This document shows positions 1 to 7,430 of a stretch of 14,510 bases of DNA, piece by piece. The translations under genes and the position numbers were made by a program. This DNA is from Desulfobacula sp. (lineage in GTDB: Bacteria; Desulfobacterota; Desulfobacteria; Desulfobacterales; Desulfobacteraceae): NCBI GenBank assembly GCA_011390085.1, contig JAABTB010000020.1, positions 1 through 14,510 of the forward strand. The letters are read 5' to 3'. A model generated the notes under the pieces. The model saw nothing but the letters and a program-made list of their open reading frames with translations, had not been told where the DNA came from and made no database searches. Position 1 is the first letter of the stretch. Every line of letters begins with the position of its first letter.

Positions 1-297
1 CAGGGGAAAACCGAGATGGAACTGATTGGAGAAAAACTGTATCCTTTTAAAGTGGGGACGGTTATCAAATGCAATTTCTGTTCTGAAAGAATTGATGCGG
101 GATTAAAAAAAGGCCTCAAGCCGGGGAAAGACGAAGATGCGACACCGGCCTGCGTCAATATCTGCCCGGTAGGCGCAAGAATTTTTGGAGACCTGGATGA
201 TCCCAACAGTGAAATCAACCGGTTGGTCATGGAGAAAAAAGGCAAACAGCTCCGGAAAGAATTCGGCACTGAACCGGCGGTCTATTACATTGATTAA
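1..297 (+). CDS. 4Fe-4S ferredoxin-type electron-transfer subunit of a molybdoenzyme (5' partial)
   Basis: This is the C-terminal 98 residues of an iron-sulfur subunit; the reading frame is open to the first base, so the true start lies before the window (the ATG at 16 is internal). The visible part has a KCNFCSER Cys pair, a spacer of about 25 residues, then PACVNICPVGA and FGDLDDPNSE. This is the usual ending of the DmsB/NrfC/PsrB/TtrB family, whose members carry four [4Fe-4S] clusters and pass electrons between a molybdenum subunit and a membrane subunit. The gene ends in tandem stops (TAA TGA) and the molybdopterin gene starts 15 bp later with its own ribosome site, so the two are co-transcribed. 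Because the N-terminus is missing, one cannot tell whether this subunit carries a Tat signal, which would decide the location of the whole complex. The family call is firm; the specific enzyme is not. Confidence 0.9.
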   Translation, partial: QGKTEMELIGEKLYPFKVGTVIKCNFCSERIDAGLKKGLKPGKDEDATPACVNICPVGARIFGDLDDPNSEINRLVMEKKGKQLRKEFGTEPAVYYID

Positions 298-312
298 TGA
301 ACAGGGGGAAAT

Positions 313-2922
313 ATGACCTATAAAACAGATGAAATTTGGGAAGACAAATGGGTAAATACCACCTGTGGCGTCTGCTATTGCGGTTGCGGCGCAAAAGTCA
401 GGGTGGTGAACGGTGTTCCCGTTAAAATTGAAGGCATCAAAGAAACGACAATGGGCGGAACAGGAGCCGGTCTTTGCGGCAAAGGTGCAGCCGGGTTGAT
501 GTATTATCATGATCCCAACCGGATCAAAAAACCGCTTCTGAGGACCAATCCGGAAAAAGGGATCGGGGTGGACCCGAAATGGAAAGAAATCGAATGGGAT
601 GAAGCCCTGGACATCATCGCTACAAAGATGAAAAAAATCATGGAAGATGATCCCAACAAAATTCTTTTCACCAACCAGACCATGAGGGCCTCCGACGGGC
701 CCCACAACCATCCGTATTTTTATGCCCAGGCCTTCGGGGTCAAAAACAACGGGAATTTTATCATCGGCGGCGGCAGTCTTCACTGCGGAAATGCCTGCCA
801 TATGCTGGGCGGCCTTATCCACGGCGCCTGGTCCATTGCACCGGACTGGCGGTATACCAAATATGTTTTGAAATGGGGCTCCAGCAAAGGTACCGGCTCC
901 GGACATTCCGCCATGACCAATGCCCGTCTGAGGGCCGATGCGGTCCGACGCGGCATCAAGGAAATCGTATTTGATCCCATGGGCAATTTTGCCGGCGGCA
1001 AGGCCACCGAATGGATCGCCATACTTCCGGGTACGGATACGGCCGTCGGGCTCGCCATTGCCAATTATATCGTGAATATCCGTGGTGAAATGGACCTGCT
1101 TTATCTTAAGGCCAAAACCAATTTTCCGTATCTCATTAAAGATGACGGAACCTATATGCGTCACCTACAGAGCAACAAGCCCTTGATTTATGACGAAAAA
1201 GATAAAGTGATTAAAGAGTATGACGATAAGACTCTTGCTTTTGAAGACTGTGCTCTTGATGGGGAATATGAATACGAAGGGGAAAAAGTCATACCCTGTT
1301 TTGTTCCGTTTAAAGAGCATTTAAAACAGTTTACCATTGAATGGGCAGCCGATGTATCCACGGTTCCGGCCGCCAAGATTCTGGAAGTGGCCAAGGGATG
1401 GGTAGACAATGCCCAGATCGGCTCTACCATCACCCTTGAAGGCAAGACCTATCCGTACAGGCCGGTTTCATCGGTGACCTTCCGCGGTTCCCAGGGGCAT
1501 TCAAACGGGATACACCAAGTGGCGGCCATTGATTTGATGAGCCAGATGGTCGGTGCCGAAGATGTGCCGGGCGGTACATTAGGATGGCCTGCCATCCGAA
1601 GGGCCTATCCGGGTGGTAATTATGAGCAGACCTGCAAAGTGGGTACGGACGGCGTGATTGTCCCTTCCGTATTTTATTCCCATGATCCCTGGCCGGTCCA
1701 TGCACCCAGCTATCCGGCCACCAATATGGGCTGTGTGGATTTGTGGACCCATTGCACCCTTTCCCATATTCCCTATGTGGAGGAAATGGAGTATATCCAT
1801 GAGAAACTCGGCATGAAAGCCAAGCCGGAAATGATCTTCGGAATCTCGGCCAATTTTGTCATCAGCAACTCCGACTGGGCCGCCGCCATTAAAAATTTCA
1901 AAGACTGCTTTGTGGTTCAGTTGGATCTGTGGGTTAATGAAACCGACCAGGCCATAGGCGATATCATCCTGCCGGATGTGTCTTATCTTGAAAAAGACTG
2001 CTGGTCCTCTGAAATCGATGCGTTTTTCTTTTCCGGATCTCCTTCCCATGAAGACTGGTATGTGCATTTGCAGCAGCCGGTGGCCAAGCCGATAGGGGAA
2101 TCCCGGTTCTTCATGGATGTGTATATTGATATTGCCAACCGGGTAGGCGTTCTGGATAAATTTAATGCCAAGCTTAATTCTTACTATGGTGTTGCAGATC
2201 CGGAACTCCAGATCAAGCCCGGTGAAGTACTGACCTGGAAGCAGATCGGGGAGAGGTTCCTCAAATGGGTTTATGGAAAAGAGGGGGCGGAGAAAGTTCA
2301 GAAGCAGGGGTATGCCACCTGGCACAAACCCATTGACGATGTCTACTGGCGGTGGAATATTGACACCCGGTGCCCGGTTTATATGGAATACCTGATTCAT
2401 GACAAGCGGAACATGAAGAAGATATTTGATGAGGTCGGATTTGATCTGTGGATGGATTGGGATCAGTATACACCGCTTCCATCCTGGTTCTGGCCCGAAT
2501 CCCATAAGGATCTGGACAATGAATTTGATCTGCTGGCATTTTCCTACAGGGATATCCTGCATACCAACAATACCACCTTCCAGAACCCGTATATTGATGA
2601 AGTCTCCAAAATGTGCCCCTACACCTTTACCATCACCTTGAATACCACCATGGCAAAACAAAGAGGGCTCAAGGACGGGGATATCATCTGGATTGAAAAC
2701 AAATACGGTGTTAAAGAAAACGGTATTGTCAAGACCATGGAAGCCCAAAGTCCGAAAGTCATCGGCATTGCCGGTCAGGGCGGATTGTGGGCGGACGGAA
2801 GGCCCATTGCCAAAGGCAAAGGCGCTAATTTCTGCAAGCTGTTGCCGGCAAAATTCAGATATTTCGATCCGGTTGCCGGTAATATGGAAACCGCTGTTGC
2901 AGTTAAAATTTATAAAGAATAA
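313..2922 (+). CDS. Molybdopterin (bis-MGD) oxidoreductase catalytic subunit, substrate unknown
   Basis: An 869-aa member of the DMSO reductase / complex iron-sulfur molybdoenzyme superfamily. The N-terminus has a [4Fe-4S] motif C18-x2-C21-x3-C25 and a fourth Cys at C55 in LCGKG, where the Lys is the usual electron-relay residue next to the pterin. Residues 155-165 read SLHCGNACHML. By position and the Cys-His pair, C162 is the likely molybdenum ligand, with C158 as the alternative (inference). The C-terminal third (from about residue 755) is the molybdopterin-dinucleotide-binding domain, with AKQRGLKDGDIIWIEN. There is no Tat twin-Arg signal: the protein starts MTYKTDEIWEDKW and reaches the cluster motif at once. 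AGGGGGA precedes the ATG. It lies between the Fe-S subunit and the NrfD subunit, as in polysulfide, thiosulfate, tetrathionate or arsenate reductase-like complexes. The substrate cannot be assigned; a relative of transhydroxylases is also possible. Confidence 0.9.
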   Translation: MTYKTDEIWEDKWVNTTCGVCYCGCGAKVRVVNGVPVKIEGIKETTMGGTGAGLCGKGAAGLMYYHDPNRIKKPLLRTNPEKGIGVDPKWKEIEWDEALDIIATKMKKIMEDDPNKILFTNQTMRASDGPHNHPYFYAQAFGVKNNGNFIIGGGSLHCGNACHMLGGLIHGAWSIAPDWRYTKYVLKWGSSKGTGSGHSAMTNARLRADAVRRGIKEIVFDPMGNFAGGKATEWIAILPGTDTAVGLAIANYIVNIRGEMDLLYLKAKTNFPYLIKDDGTYMRHLQSNKPLIYDEKDKVIKEYDDKTLAFEDCALDGEYEYEGEKVIPCFVPFKEHLKQFTIEWAADVSTVPAAKILEVAKGWVDNAQIGSTITLEGKTYPYRPVSSVTFRGSQGHSNGIHQVAAIDLMSQMVGAEDVPGGTLGWPAIRRAYPGGNYEQTCKVGTDGVIVPSVFYSHDPWPVHAPSYPATNMGCVDLWTHCTLSHIPYVEEMEYIHEKLGMKAKPEMIFGISANFVISNSDWAAAIKNFKDCFVVQLDLWVNETDQAIGDIILPDVSYLEKDCWSSEIDAFFFSGSPSHEDWYVHLQQPVAKPIGESRFFMDVYIDIANRVGVLDKFNAKLNSYYGVADPELQIKPGEVLTWKQIGERFLKWVYGKEGAEKVQKQGYATWHKPIDDVYWRWNIDTRCPVYMEYLIHDKRNMKKIFDEVGFDLWMDWDQYTPLPSWFWPESHKDLDNEFDLLAFSYRDILHTNNTTFQNPYIDEVSKMCPYTFTITLNTTMAKQRGLKDGDIIWIENKYGVKENGIVKTMEAQSPKVIGIAGQGGLWADGRPIAKGKGANFCKLLPAKFRYFDPVAGNMETAVAVKIYKE

Positions 2923-2936
2923 AGGAGGGATATAAA

Positions 2937-3851
2937 ATGACTAATAAAATTCATCATCTTGTACAGACCATGTTTCCTCCTGACGGCAGCGGGCTTAAAC
3001 CCTATGAGTGGATGGTCAATCCCACCCGTCAGCAGCAATGGATTGATAAGCAAGGCATTTTCCTGTGGTTGGCCTTCTTTTTTTCTGAAATAGGGGCCGG
3101 TTTGTATTTTGTCTCGCTTTTTTATGAGTTCAAGGCCGGATTGATTCTGGGATGGCTGATCACCCTTATCCTTGGCGGTGTGATTCATATCCTGTATCTC
3201 GGTAACCCGCTCAGGGCCTGGCGGATGCTCATGAAGCCCAATACATCGGAACTGTCCCGGGGCATCTGGATCATCGGGATATTTGCAGCCGTGGGATTCC
3301 TTCAGATTATTTCCAGCGGCGGTTTTAATATGGTATTGAACACGATCATGGGAATATTATGTCTTCTCATTATTTCCCATGGATTTGCCACCATGAATGT
3401 GATCCGGGCTCTTCCGGCCTGGAGTTCCACCATGGTGCTGCCCTTTTCCATTATTTCCGGCGTATGGGTGGGGCACCAGTTGTTGCAGTTCATGTTTGCC
3501 GCTTCAAAACCTGCAGAAATGGCTGCCGGCATGGAAGTGTGGGCAGAAGCGTTTTTCTTTGCATATGTGCTTTGTATCATTCTTTATGTCTGGGGGACCT
3601 ATCACAGCAATGAAATCGGAAAGGCATCCATCCTTATGCAGGTAACGGGAGAGCTCAAGCGGATTTCTCTTATCGGCGTGGCAGGTTTTGGTGTTGGACT
3701 TCCGCTGATTCTGACCCTGATCATGTGGGGAGGGGATACCAATGCATTCTGGATCTTTTTGAGGCTGGCCTCTGTGATTGCCGGTGACCTTGCAGTGCGG
3801 TATGTGATTATGAAAAGTGCGGTATATAAACCTCTTTTAACACGACAATAA
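2937..3851 (+). CDS. NrfD/PsrC-family membrane subunit (quinone-interacting)
   Basis: A 304-aa polytopic protein with about eight predicted membrane helices (roughly residues 40-62, 68-88, 108-128, 133-153, 163-188, 203-220, 243-263 and 268-290). The early GNPLRAWRML and TSELSRGIW motifs are typical of NrfD/PsrC proteins, which anchor molybdenum or cytochrome complexes in the cytoplasmic membrane and exchange electrons with the quinone pool; some relatives move protons. The family's normal length is about 300-400 residues, so the gene looks complete. A strong AAAGGAGGG site precedes the ATG, only 14 bp after the catalytic gene, and an intrinsic terminator follows the stop. It is therefore the last gene of the three-subunit operon. 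No heme-binding or Cys-cluster motif is seen. The family is secure; the direction of electron flow (reductase or dehydrogenase) is not known. Confidence 0.9.
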   Translation: MTNKIHHLVQTMFPPDGSGLKPYEWMVNPTRQQQWIDKQGIFLWLAFFFSEIGAGLYFVSLFYEFKAGLILGWLITLILGGVIHILYLGNPLRAWRMLMKPNTSELSRGIWIIGIFAAVGFLQIISSGGFNMVLNTIMGILCLLIISHGFATMNVIRALPAWSSTMVLPFSIISGVWVGHQLLQFMFAASKPAEMAAGMEVWAEAFFFAYVLCIILYVWGTYHSNEIGKASILMQVTGELKRISLIGVAGFGVGLPLILTLIMWGGDTNAFWIFLRLASVIAGDLAVRYVIMKSAVYKPLLTRQ

Positions 3852-3869
3852 CCCAAGGTTCTGATAATG

Positions 3870-3907
3870 GGCGGGCAGGGAATGATGTTTCCTGCCCGCC
3901 TGTTTTT
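3870..3907 (+). terminator. Intrinsic terminator of the molybdoenzyme operon
   Basis: A perfect 10-bp GC-rich stem (GGCGGGCAGG at 3870-3879 with CCTGCCCGCC at 3891-3900) extends inward through a G-T and two A-T pairs to a TGATG loop. It is followed directly by TGTTTTT. It lies 18 bp after the NrfD stop codon and fits a strong Rho-independent terminator. Confidence 0.93.
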
Positions 3908-3942
3908 ATGGGTAAGACAGTTCGGGAAAAAAAAATTAGGGA

Positions 3943-3969
3943 TTGAAAATATAAGGAAAAGGATATAAT
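3943..3969 (+). promoter_or_regulatory. Candidate sigma-70 promoter for the DUF2080-GNAT cluster
   Basis: TTGAAA (3943-3948) and a perfect TATAAT (3964-3969) are separated by 15 bp, shorter than the preferred 17. It lies just after the upstream terminator in a very A+T-rich stretch and about 155 bp before the next start codon, where a promoter is needed. The placement is reasonable but the spacing is suboptimal. Confidence 0.4.
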
Positions 3970-3983
3970 TATAGCTATATAAT

Positions 3984-4014
3984 AGACAATATAAAGCTAT
4001 TGTCTTATATTTTT
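3984..4014 (+). other. Hairpin plus T-run in the DUF2080 leader
   Basis: AGACAATA (3984-3991) and TATTGTCT (3998-4005) form an 8-bp stem with a TAAAGC loop, followed by TATATTTTT. If the candidate promoter at 3943-3969 is real, this hairpin starts within about 10 nt of the transcript start. It could be a weak leader terminator, a backup terminator for the upstream operon, or an operator. The rest of 4015-4124 shows no further structure I could support. Confidence 0.4.
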
Positions 4015-4124
4015 AAGCAGTTAAGGTTGAATTCGGGTTTTTCATGAATCGAAGAGAGCAATGCAAAAAAAAATGACACTGGGAAATGGGGTATTTTATC
4101 TATTTATGTCAAACAGGATGCCAT

Positions 4125-4310
4125 ATGGCGGATAAAGAGAAACAGGAAAAAAATACGGAAAAGCAGCCTGAACTTCAGCCAAAGGTAAAATTTGAAGTAT
4201 ATGGTGAAGAAATGATCGAAAAAGAAGTAAAATCCAGCGGCAACAGTGGGAGAATCTATCTTCCGCCAAACTGGGTCGGGCATACGGTGAAGATCATTAA
4301 GGTAGACTAA
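4125..4310 (+). CDS. Small DUF2080-like protein (AbrB-like GNSGRIYLP motif)
   Basis: A 61-aa protein with a charged, Lys/Glu-rich N-terminal tail (residues 1-20) and a compact C-terminal domain reading KFEVYGEE, then SSGNSGRIYLPPNWVG and VKIIKV. This matches my memory of the DUF2080 'transposon-encoded' family, common in archaea and scattered in bacteria. The GNSGRIYLP stretch resembles the swapped-hairpin AbrB/SpoVT DNA-binding fold. I chose the ATG at 4125 because AGGA lies 6 nt before it; the upstream in-frame ATG at 4086 has no spaced ribosome site and would add a sequence unlike the family. The next gene begins 2 bp after the stop, so the two are translationally linked. No transposase is nearby. 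Its function is unknown; a DNA-binding regulator or an antitoxin-like partner of the acetyltransferase is speculation. Confidence 0.75.
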   Translation: MADKEKQEKNTEKQPELQPKVKFEVYGEEMIEKEVKSSGNSGRIYLPPNWVGHTVKIIKVD

Positions 4311-4312
4311 CA

Positions 4313-4765
4313 ATGGAGGATCTTGTGGAACACGCAGTTAACATAAGAGAAATCACTCTTGAAGATGCAGCAGCCATTCAACAGATAAGAAAGGCAATTT
4401 CAGAGGAAGACGGCTCTGTTGATTTTGAAAAATTTATCGAGCAGCAGATATCTGAAAACAGGGGCAAATTAAGTTTGGTGGCTGAAATCGATGGAAGAGT
4501 GGTTGGCTATATGATCAGCACGATCCTGTATGCCGGGTTCGGGATCAAAAAAAGTGCCTGGATCATGGCCATCGGTGTCCTTCCCGAATATATGGGGCAG
4601 GGGATAGGGCTGACCCTTGCCCGGAAAATCTGTGATATCTATAAAGAAAAAGGGATCAAAAATATCTATTCCTCGGTTCTCTGGGATTCCACCGATGTGC
4701 TCTCCTTTTTTAAGAAACTGGGATTTGAGAGAAGTGAATTTATCAACCTGAAAAAAAGACTGTAG
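4313..4765 (+). CDS. GNAT-family N-acetyltransferase
   Basis: A 150-aa protein of normal GNAT length. Residues 86-99 hold the acetyl-CoA-binding motif A (AIGVLPEYMGQGIG, with the Q-G-I-G turn that holds the pyrophosphate), preceded by the beta-strand pair SLVAEIDGRVVGYM. The C-terminal FFKKLGFERSEF is the usual motif B end. It would transfer an acetyl group from acetyl-CoA to an amine; the acceptor (protein N-terminus, small molecule or tRNA) cannot be read. The gene starts 2 bp after the DUF2080 stop. A GTG at 4325 with GGAGGA 4 nt before it is an equally good start and would shorten the protein by four residues. GNAT proteins occur as toxins beside small DNA-binding antitoxins, but this one also looks like an ordinary RimI-style enzyme. 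Confidence 0.85.
   Translation: MEDLVEHAVNIREITLEDAAAIQQIRKAISEEDGSVDFEKFIEQQISENRGKLSLVAEIDGRVVGYMISTILYAGFGIKKSAWIMAIGVLPEYMGQGIGLTLARKICDIYKEKGIKNIYSSVLWDSTDVLSFFKKLGFERSEFINLKKRL
4315..4320 (+). promoter_or_regulatory. Ribosome site supporting an alternative GTG start of the GNAT gene
   Basis: GGAGGA is followed by TCTT and an in-frame GTG at 4325. The ATG at 4313 has only AAGG about 11 nt upstream. The site therefore favours the GTG start on strength, although its spacing is slightly short. Confidence 0.5.
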
Positions 4766-4811
4766 CTTTCCCCTGATCTTGGAATTGACTTTTCCTGAAG
4801 GAGTGGCGTGA

Positions 4812-5228
4812 ATGTCTCAGCTTCTGAGCATTGGACTGATTGTGTTGATGATCTGCATTTATTTCAGCAGGTCTATCTCGAAGGATGCTCTGGAACTTCT
4901 TACGGAACAGGAGAAAATTCATCTTGAAAAACAGTTTGCCGGATTCGGCAATCGGTTTTACCTGATAGCCATGGTTATCGGATTTTCAGCATATATGATA
5001 ACCACCTACTTTGCGCCCTCTCTTTCCAATGCCGCCTTTGTTCTATTCGTACTTTTTTTTCTTTTTTTTCTTTTTTTTAATTCGATCCGGGTCGTCCGTA
5101 AAATGAAGGGCACAGGTCTTCCGGCAGCCTATATCAGGGAATATCAACACTCCAGATGGATATATAATATGGGATTCGCCTTGTGCGGCGGTATCCTCTT
5201 ATATGAAATGGTATTTTCAGGAGGATGA
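4812..5228 (+). CDS. Four-helix membrane protein of unknown function with (LFF)3 repeat
   Basis: I do not recognise this 138-aa protein. It has about four predicted membrane helices (residues 3-19, 48-66, 71-89, 116-134), a charged segment with KDALELLTEQEKIHLEKQ between the first two, and a basic loop RVVRKMKG between the last two. There is no Cys pair, signal peptidase site or enzymatic motif. A GAAGGAG site lies 8 nt before the ATG. It follows the GNAT gene by 46 bp and may share its transcript; the next gene is convergent. The third helix ends in three Leu-Phe-Phe units encoded by three identical 9-bp repeats (see the repeat entry), so the coding sequence holds three T8 runs in a row. A one-base slip there would shift the frame and destroy the last third of the protein. 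Confidence 0.75.
   Translation: MSQLLSIGLIVLMICIYFSRSISKDALELLTEQEKIHLEKQFAGFGNRFYLIAMVIGFSAYMITTYFAPSLSNAAFVLFVLFFLFFLFFNSIRVVRKMKGTGLPAAYIREYQHSRWIYNMGFALCGGILLYEMVFSGG
5052..5078 (+). repeat. Triple 9-bp tandem repeat CTTTTTTTT inside a coding region
   Basis: Three exact copies of C followed by eight T. The unit equals three codons (CTT TTT TTT), so whole-unit changes keep the frame (Leu-Phe-Phe added or lost), while a slip inside any T8 run breaks it. The repeat sits at codons 81-89 of the membrane protein. Confidence 0.97.
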
Positions 5229-5248
5229 AAATAAGCTCTGATCCTTTT

Positions 5249-5267
5249 CAGTTTAAATTTTAAACTG
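5249..5267. terminator. A+T-rich palindrome between convergent genes (possible weak bidirectional terminator)
   Basis: CAGTTTA (5249-5255) and TAAACTG (5261-5267) form a dyad over an AT loop. It overlaps the stop codon of the chemoreceptor gene and lies 20 bp after the stop of the membrane-protein gene. Neither side has a proper T-tract, so termination here would be weak or factor-dependent. Confidence 0.35.
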
Positions 5268-7409
5268 ACTGACCAGATTTTCAAGCTGAACCGCTAGCTT
5301 CATCAACTCATCCGCACTTTTTTCCACCTGGATGCTTTTTTCGGAAATATCATTGGAGTTTTTATCCACATCCACCATGTCCAGGCTGATCCGGCCAGTA
5401 GAATCATTGGTCTGGGTTACATTGGCATTCACATCCTGGATTCCGTTATACGCATTTGAAATGTTGATGGCGATCTCCTTGGTGGTCACAGACTGTTCTT
5501 CCACGGCAGAAGCAATTTGAGCGATAATGGAATTGATATTATGAACCACTTCCAGGGTGTTATTCATTTCAGTGGTTGAATTTCGAACCATTTTTTGAAT
5601 TTCATTGACCTTATTTCCGATTTCATCAGTGGCTTTGGCCGTCTGCTGCGCAAGGACTTTAATTTCATTGGCCACTACGGCAAATCCCTTTCCGGCTTCA
5701 CCGGCCCTTGCCGATTCAATGGTGGCATTTAAGGCCAGGAGGTTCGTCTGCTCGGAAATCTGGTTGATGGCCTCGGTCACTTTGCCGATTTCGATGGCGG
5801 CATTTTTTAATTCCGATAACCGGTCGGAAGAATTCTGAGCCTGCACAACAGCCTGTTCCGCAATGGAGCGGGCATTTTCGGAATTCTGTGCAATCTCATT
5901 AATGGTGCTGGTCATTTCTTCGGTGGCCGAAGAAACCATATGGATATTGGCCGAAGCCTCATCCATCTTCAGGGTGATGTGGCTGATATTTTCAGACATG
6001 GCTTTTAAGGCATCGTTCACGCTGTTGGATTTGGCATTCATCTCATTGGACCCCGTTGACATGATATGAGAAAGATCGGAAAGGCTCGTGGAGGAAAGGC
6101 TTAAGGCCGAAGCATTGCCTGAAATATTTCCGATGATGCCCTGGAGTTTGTCCATGAAGGTATTAAAGCAATTGGCCAGTTTTCCGATTTCATCGTTGGA
6201 TTTGATGCTGAGACGAGTGGTCAGATCCCCTTCCCCCCTGGCAAGATCATCAAGACCGGCCACAATTTTAAGAATGGGGTTGATGAACGAGTTCGCAAAA
6301 ACAATGGTCACCGGGATGACCAGAAGGATACACATAAGGGCGACAATGCCCATCATTTTGATAATCTGCCATGAATTGGTTTTAATGATTTCATCGGAGA
6401 GAAGAGAAGCCGCTATTCCGACAAAGGTCTTCCCGTTATATAAAGGAAGGGCTCCCTGGATATAGGAGCCGTTTTCCAGGTTGAGGGGGTTAACAAAGGC
6501 TTCCTGTTTTTCAAGGCTGTCCGGAGTCTCTTTATGGGTGATATGGGAAAGGTTCGGTTTTTTATAATCCGCCAGTGTTCCGATGAGAAAATTGTCTTTT
6601 GAAAACAGGTTGGTCTTCATGCCGGTGACCTGGGTCATTTTATCTGTAAAATCTTTTTTAAACTGAAAACAGGTTTGAACAAATCCAAGTTGTTTGGCCT
6701 CTGTTTGGCCTTTGGCTGCATTAAACACATCCCCGATAATGGGGACTGATGCGATAATATTAATGCTGTTGCCTGAAGCATCAAAATCAACGGATTGGCT
6801 CGTGATAAGGGCTTGGTCATACTTCACGGCAATGCCGACTTCAGGGAAAGCTTCTGCCTGTTTATAGGCATCCCGTGTCACAGCGTCTCCTTTATTCAGC
6901 GATGCAACAAAAAAAGAAAAATCCTTATCCGCACTTGCCGGGGTCTCCTCTGATTTAACAAGACCGGCAGCCGTCATTGAGGCGTAATGAACATACCCCA
7001 GGGTATCCGAAGCTTCTCCACGGACGGCAAAAGCCTTAAGATCACCGTCCATATCATAGATGGCCATTTTCCAGAGGTCACTGGTCTGCCCCACCTGGTA
7101 AACGGCGCCGACTATGGTCTGATATTGGGCGTGCAGGAGGCGTATATTGGGTTCCCGTTTGTTTTCATTTAGATATGCAATTTTGGATGCCATTTGATTG
7201 GCCGATGCCATTTGCAATGCATCGGCCATGAGCTTGGACTGCTTGTCCAAAAGATCCTGCCGGATGACATTGACGGCGCTTAAGACCTGTTTGTCGGCAA
7301 TATTTTTGTTCTGTTTTGTAACTAAAACGGAAACAAGGGACAAGGTCGCGATCATGATAAGAATCACCAATCCGCCGGCGCCAACAATCAATTTCTTTTT
7401 AAGGGACAT
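5253..7409 (-). CDS. Methyl-accepting chemotaxis protein
   Basis: A 718-aa transmembrane chemoreceptor. TM1 is at about residues 7-30, a large periplasmic sensor of about 320 residues follows (probably Cache-type by size and placement; not proven), TM2 is at about 349-373, and a HAMP domain at about 370-425. The long cytoplasmic coiled coil has the conserved hairpin tip near residues 553-575 ([19 protein letters not shown], then [11 protein letters not shown]), which binds CheA and Che[16 protein letters not shown] around residue 494 is a likely methylation segment. The C-terminus (ENLVSQFKI) has no CheR-tethering NWETF pentapeptide. GGAAGGA lies before the ATG. It starts 21 bp after the aminotransferase stop, so both are probably on one transcript. 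The ligand is unknown; the setting beside amino acid genes makes an amino acid an attractive guess only. Confidence 0.95.
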   Translation of the reverse strand: MSLKKKLIVGAGGLVILIMIATLSLVSVLVTKQNKNIADKQVLSAVNVIRQDLLDKQSKLMADALQMASANQMASKIAYLNENKREPNIRLLHAQYQTIVGAVYQVGQTSDLWKMAIYDMDGDLKAFAVRGEASDTLGYVHYASMTAAGLVKSEETPASADKDFSFFVASLNKGDAVTRDAYKQAEAFPEVGIAVKYDQALITSQSVDFDASGNSINIIASVPIIGDVFNAAKGQTEAKQLGFVQTCFQFKKDFTDKMTQVTGMKTNLFSKDNFLIGTLADYKKPNLSHITHKETPDSLEKQEAFVNPLNLENGSYIQGALPLYNGKTFVGIAASLLSDEIIKTNSWQIIKMMGIVALMCILLVIPVTIVFANSFINPILKIVAGLDDLARGEGDLTTRLSIKSNDEIGKLANCFNTFMDKLQGIIGNISGNASALSLSSTSLSDLSHIMSTGSNEMNAKSNSVNDALKAMSENISHITLKMDEASANIHMVSSATEEMTSTINEIAQNSENARSIAEQAVVQAQNSSDRLSELKNAAIEIGKVTEAINQISEQTNLLALNATIESARAGEAGKGFAVVANEIKVLAQQTAKATDEIGNKVNEIQKMVRNSTTEMNNTLEVVHNINSIIAQIASAVEEQSVTTKEIAINISNAYNGIQDVNANVTQTNDSTGRISLDMVDVDKNSNDISEKSIQVEKSADELMKLAVQLENLVSQFKI

Positions 7410-7430
7410 GTTTTTTCCTTCCGCAAATAT

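Noticed and set aside
103..1164. Long minus-strand open frame (353 aa) opposite the molybdoenzyme genes
   Set aside because: It runs antisense to two clear genes, has no ribosome site or family motif, and its composition mirrors the codon use of the sense strand.
1579..2748. Minus-strand open frame of 389 aa
   Set aside because: It lies wholly inside the molybdoenzyme catalytic gene and shows no recognisable domain; it is a shadow frame.
4086..4124. Upstream start of the DUF2080-like gene
   Set aside because: No spaced ribosome site is present and the extra 13 residues are unlike the family; the ATG at 4125 is better.
4782..4811. TTGACT upstream of the membrane-protein gene as a separate promoter
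   Set aside because: No -10 box lies at a suitable distance before the start codon.
5052..5078. The 9-bp repeats as part of a CRISPR or VNTR array
   Set aside because: There are only three contiguous units without spacers, and they are in frame inside a gene.
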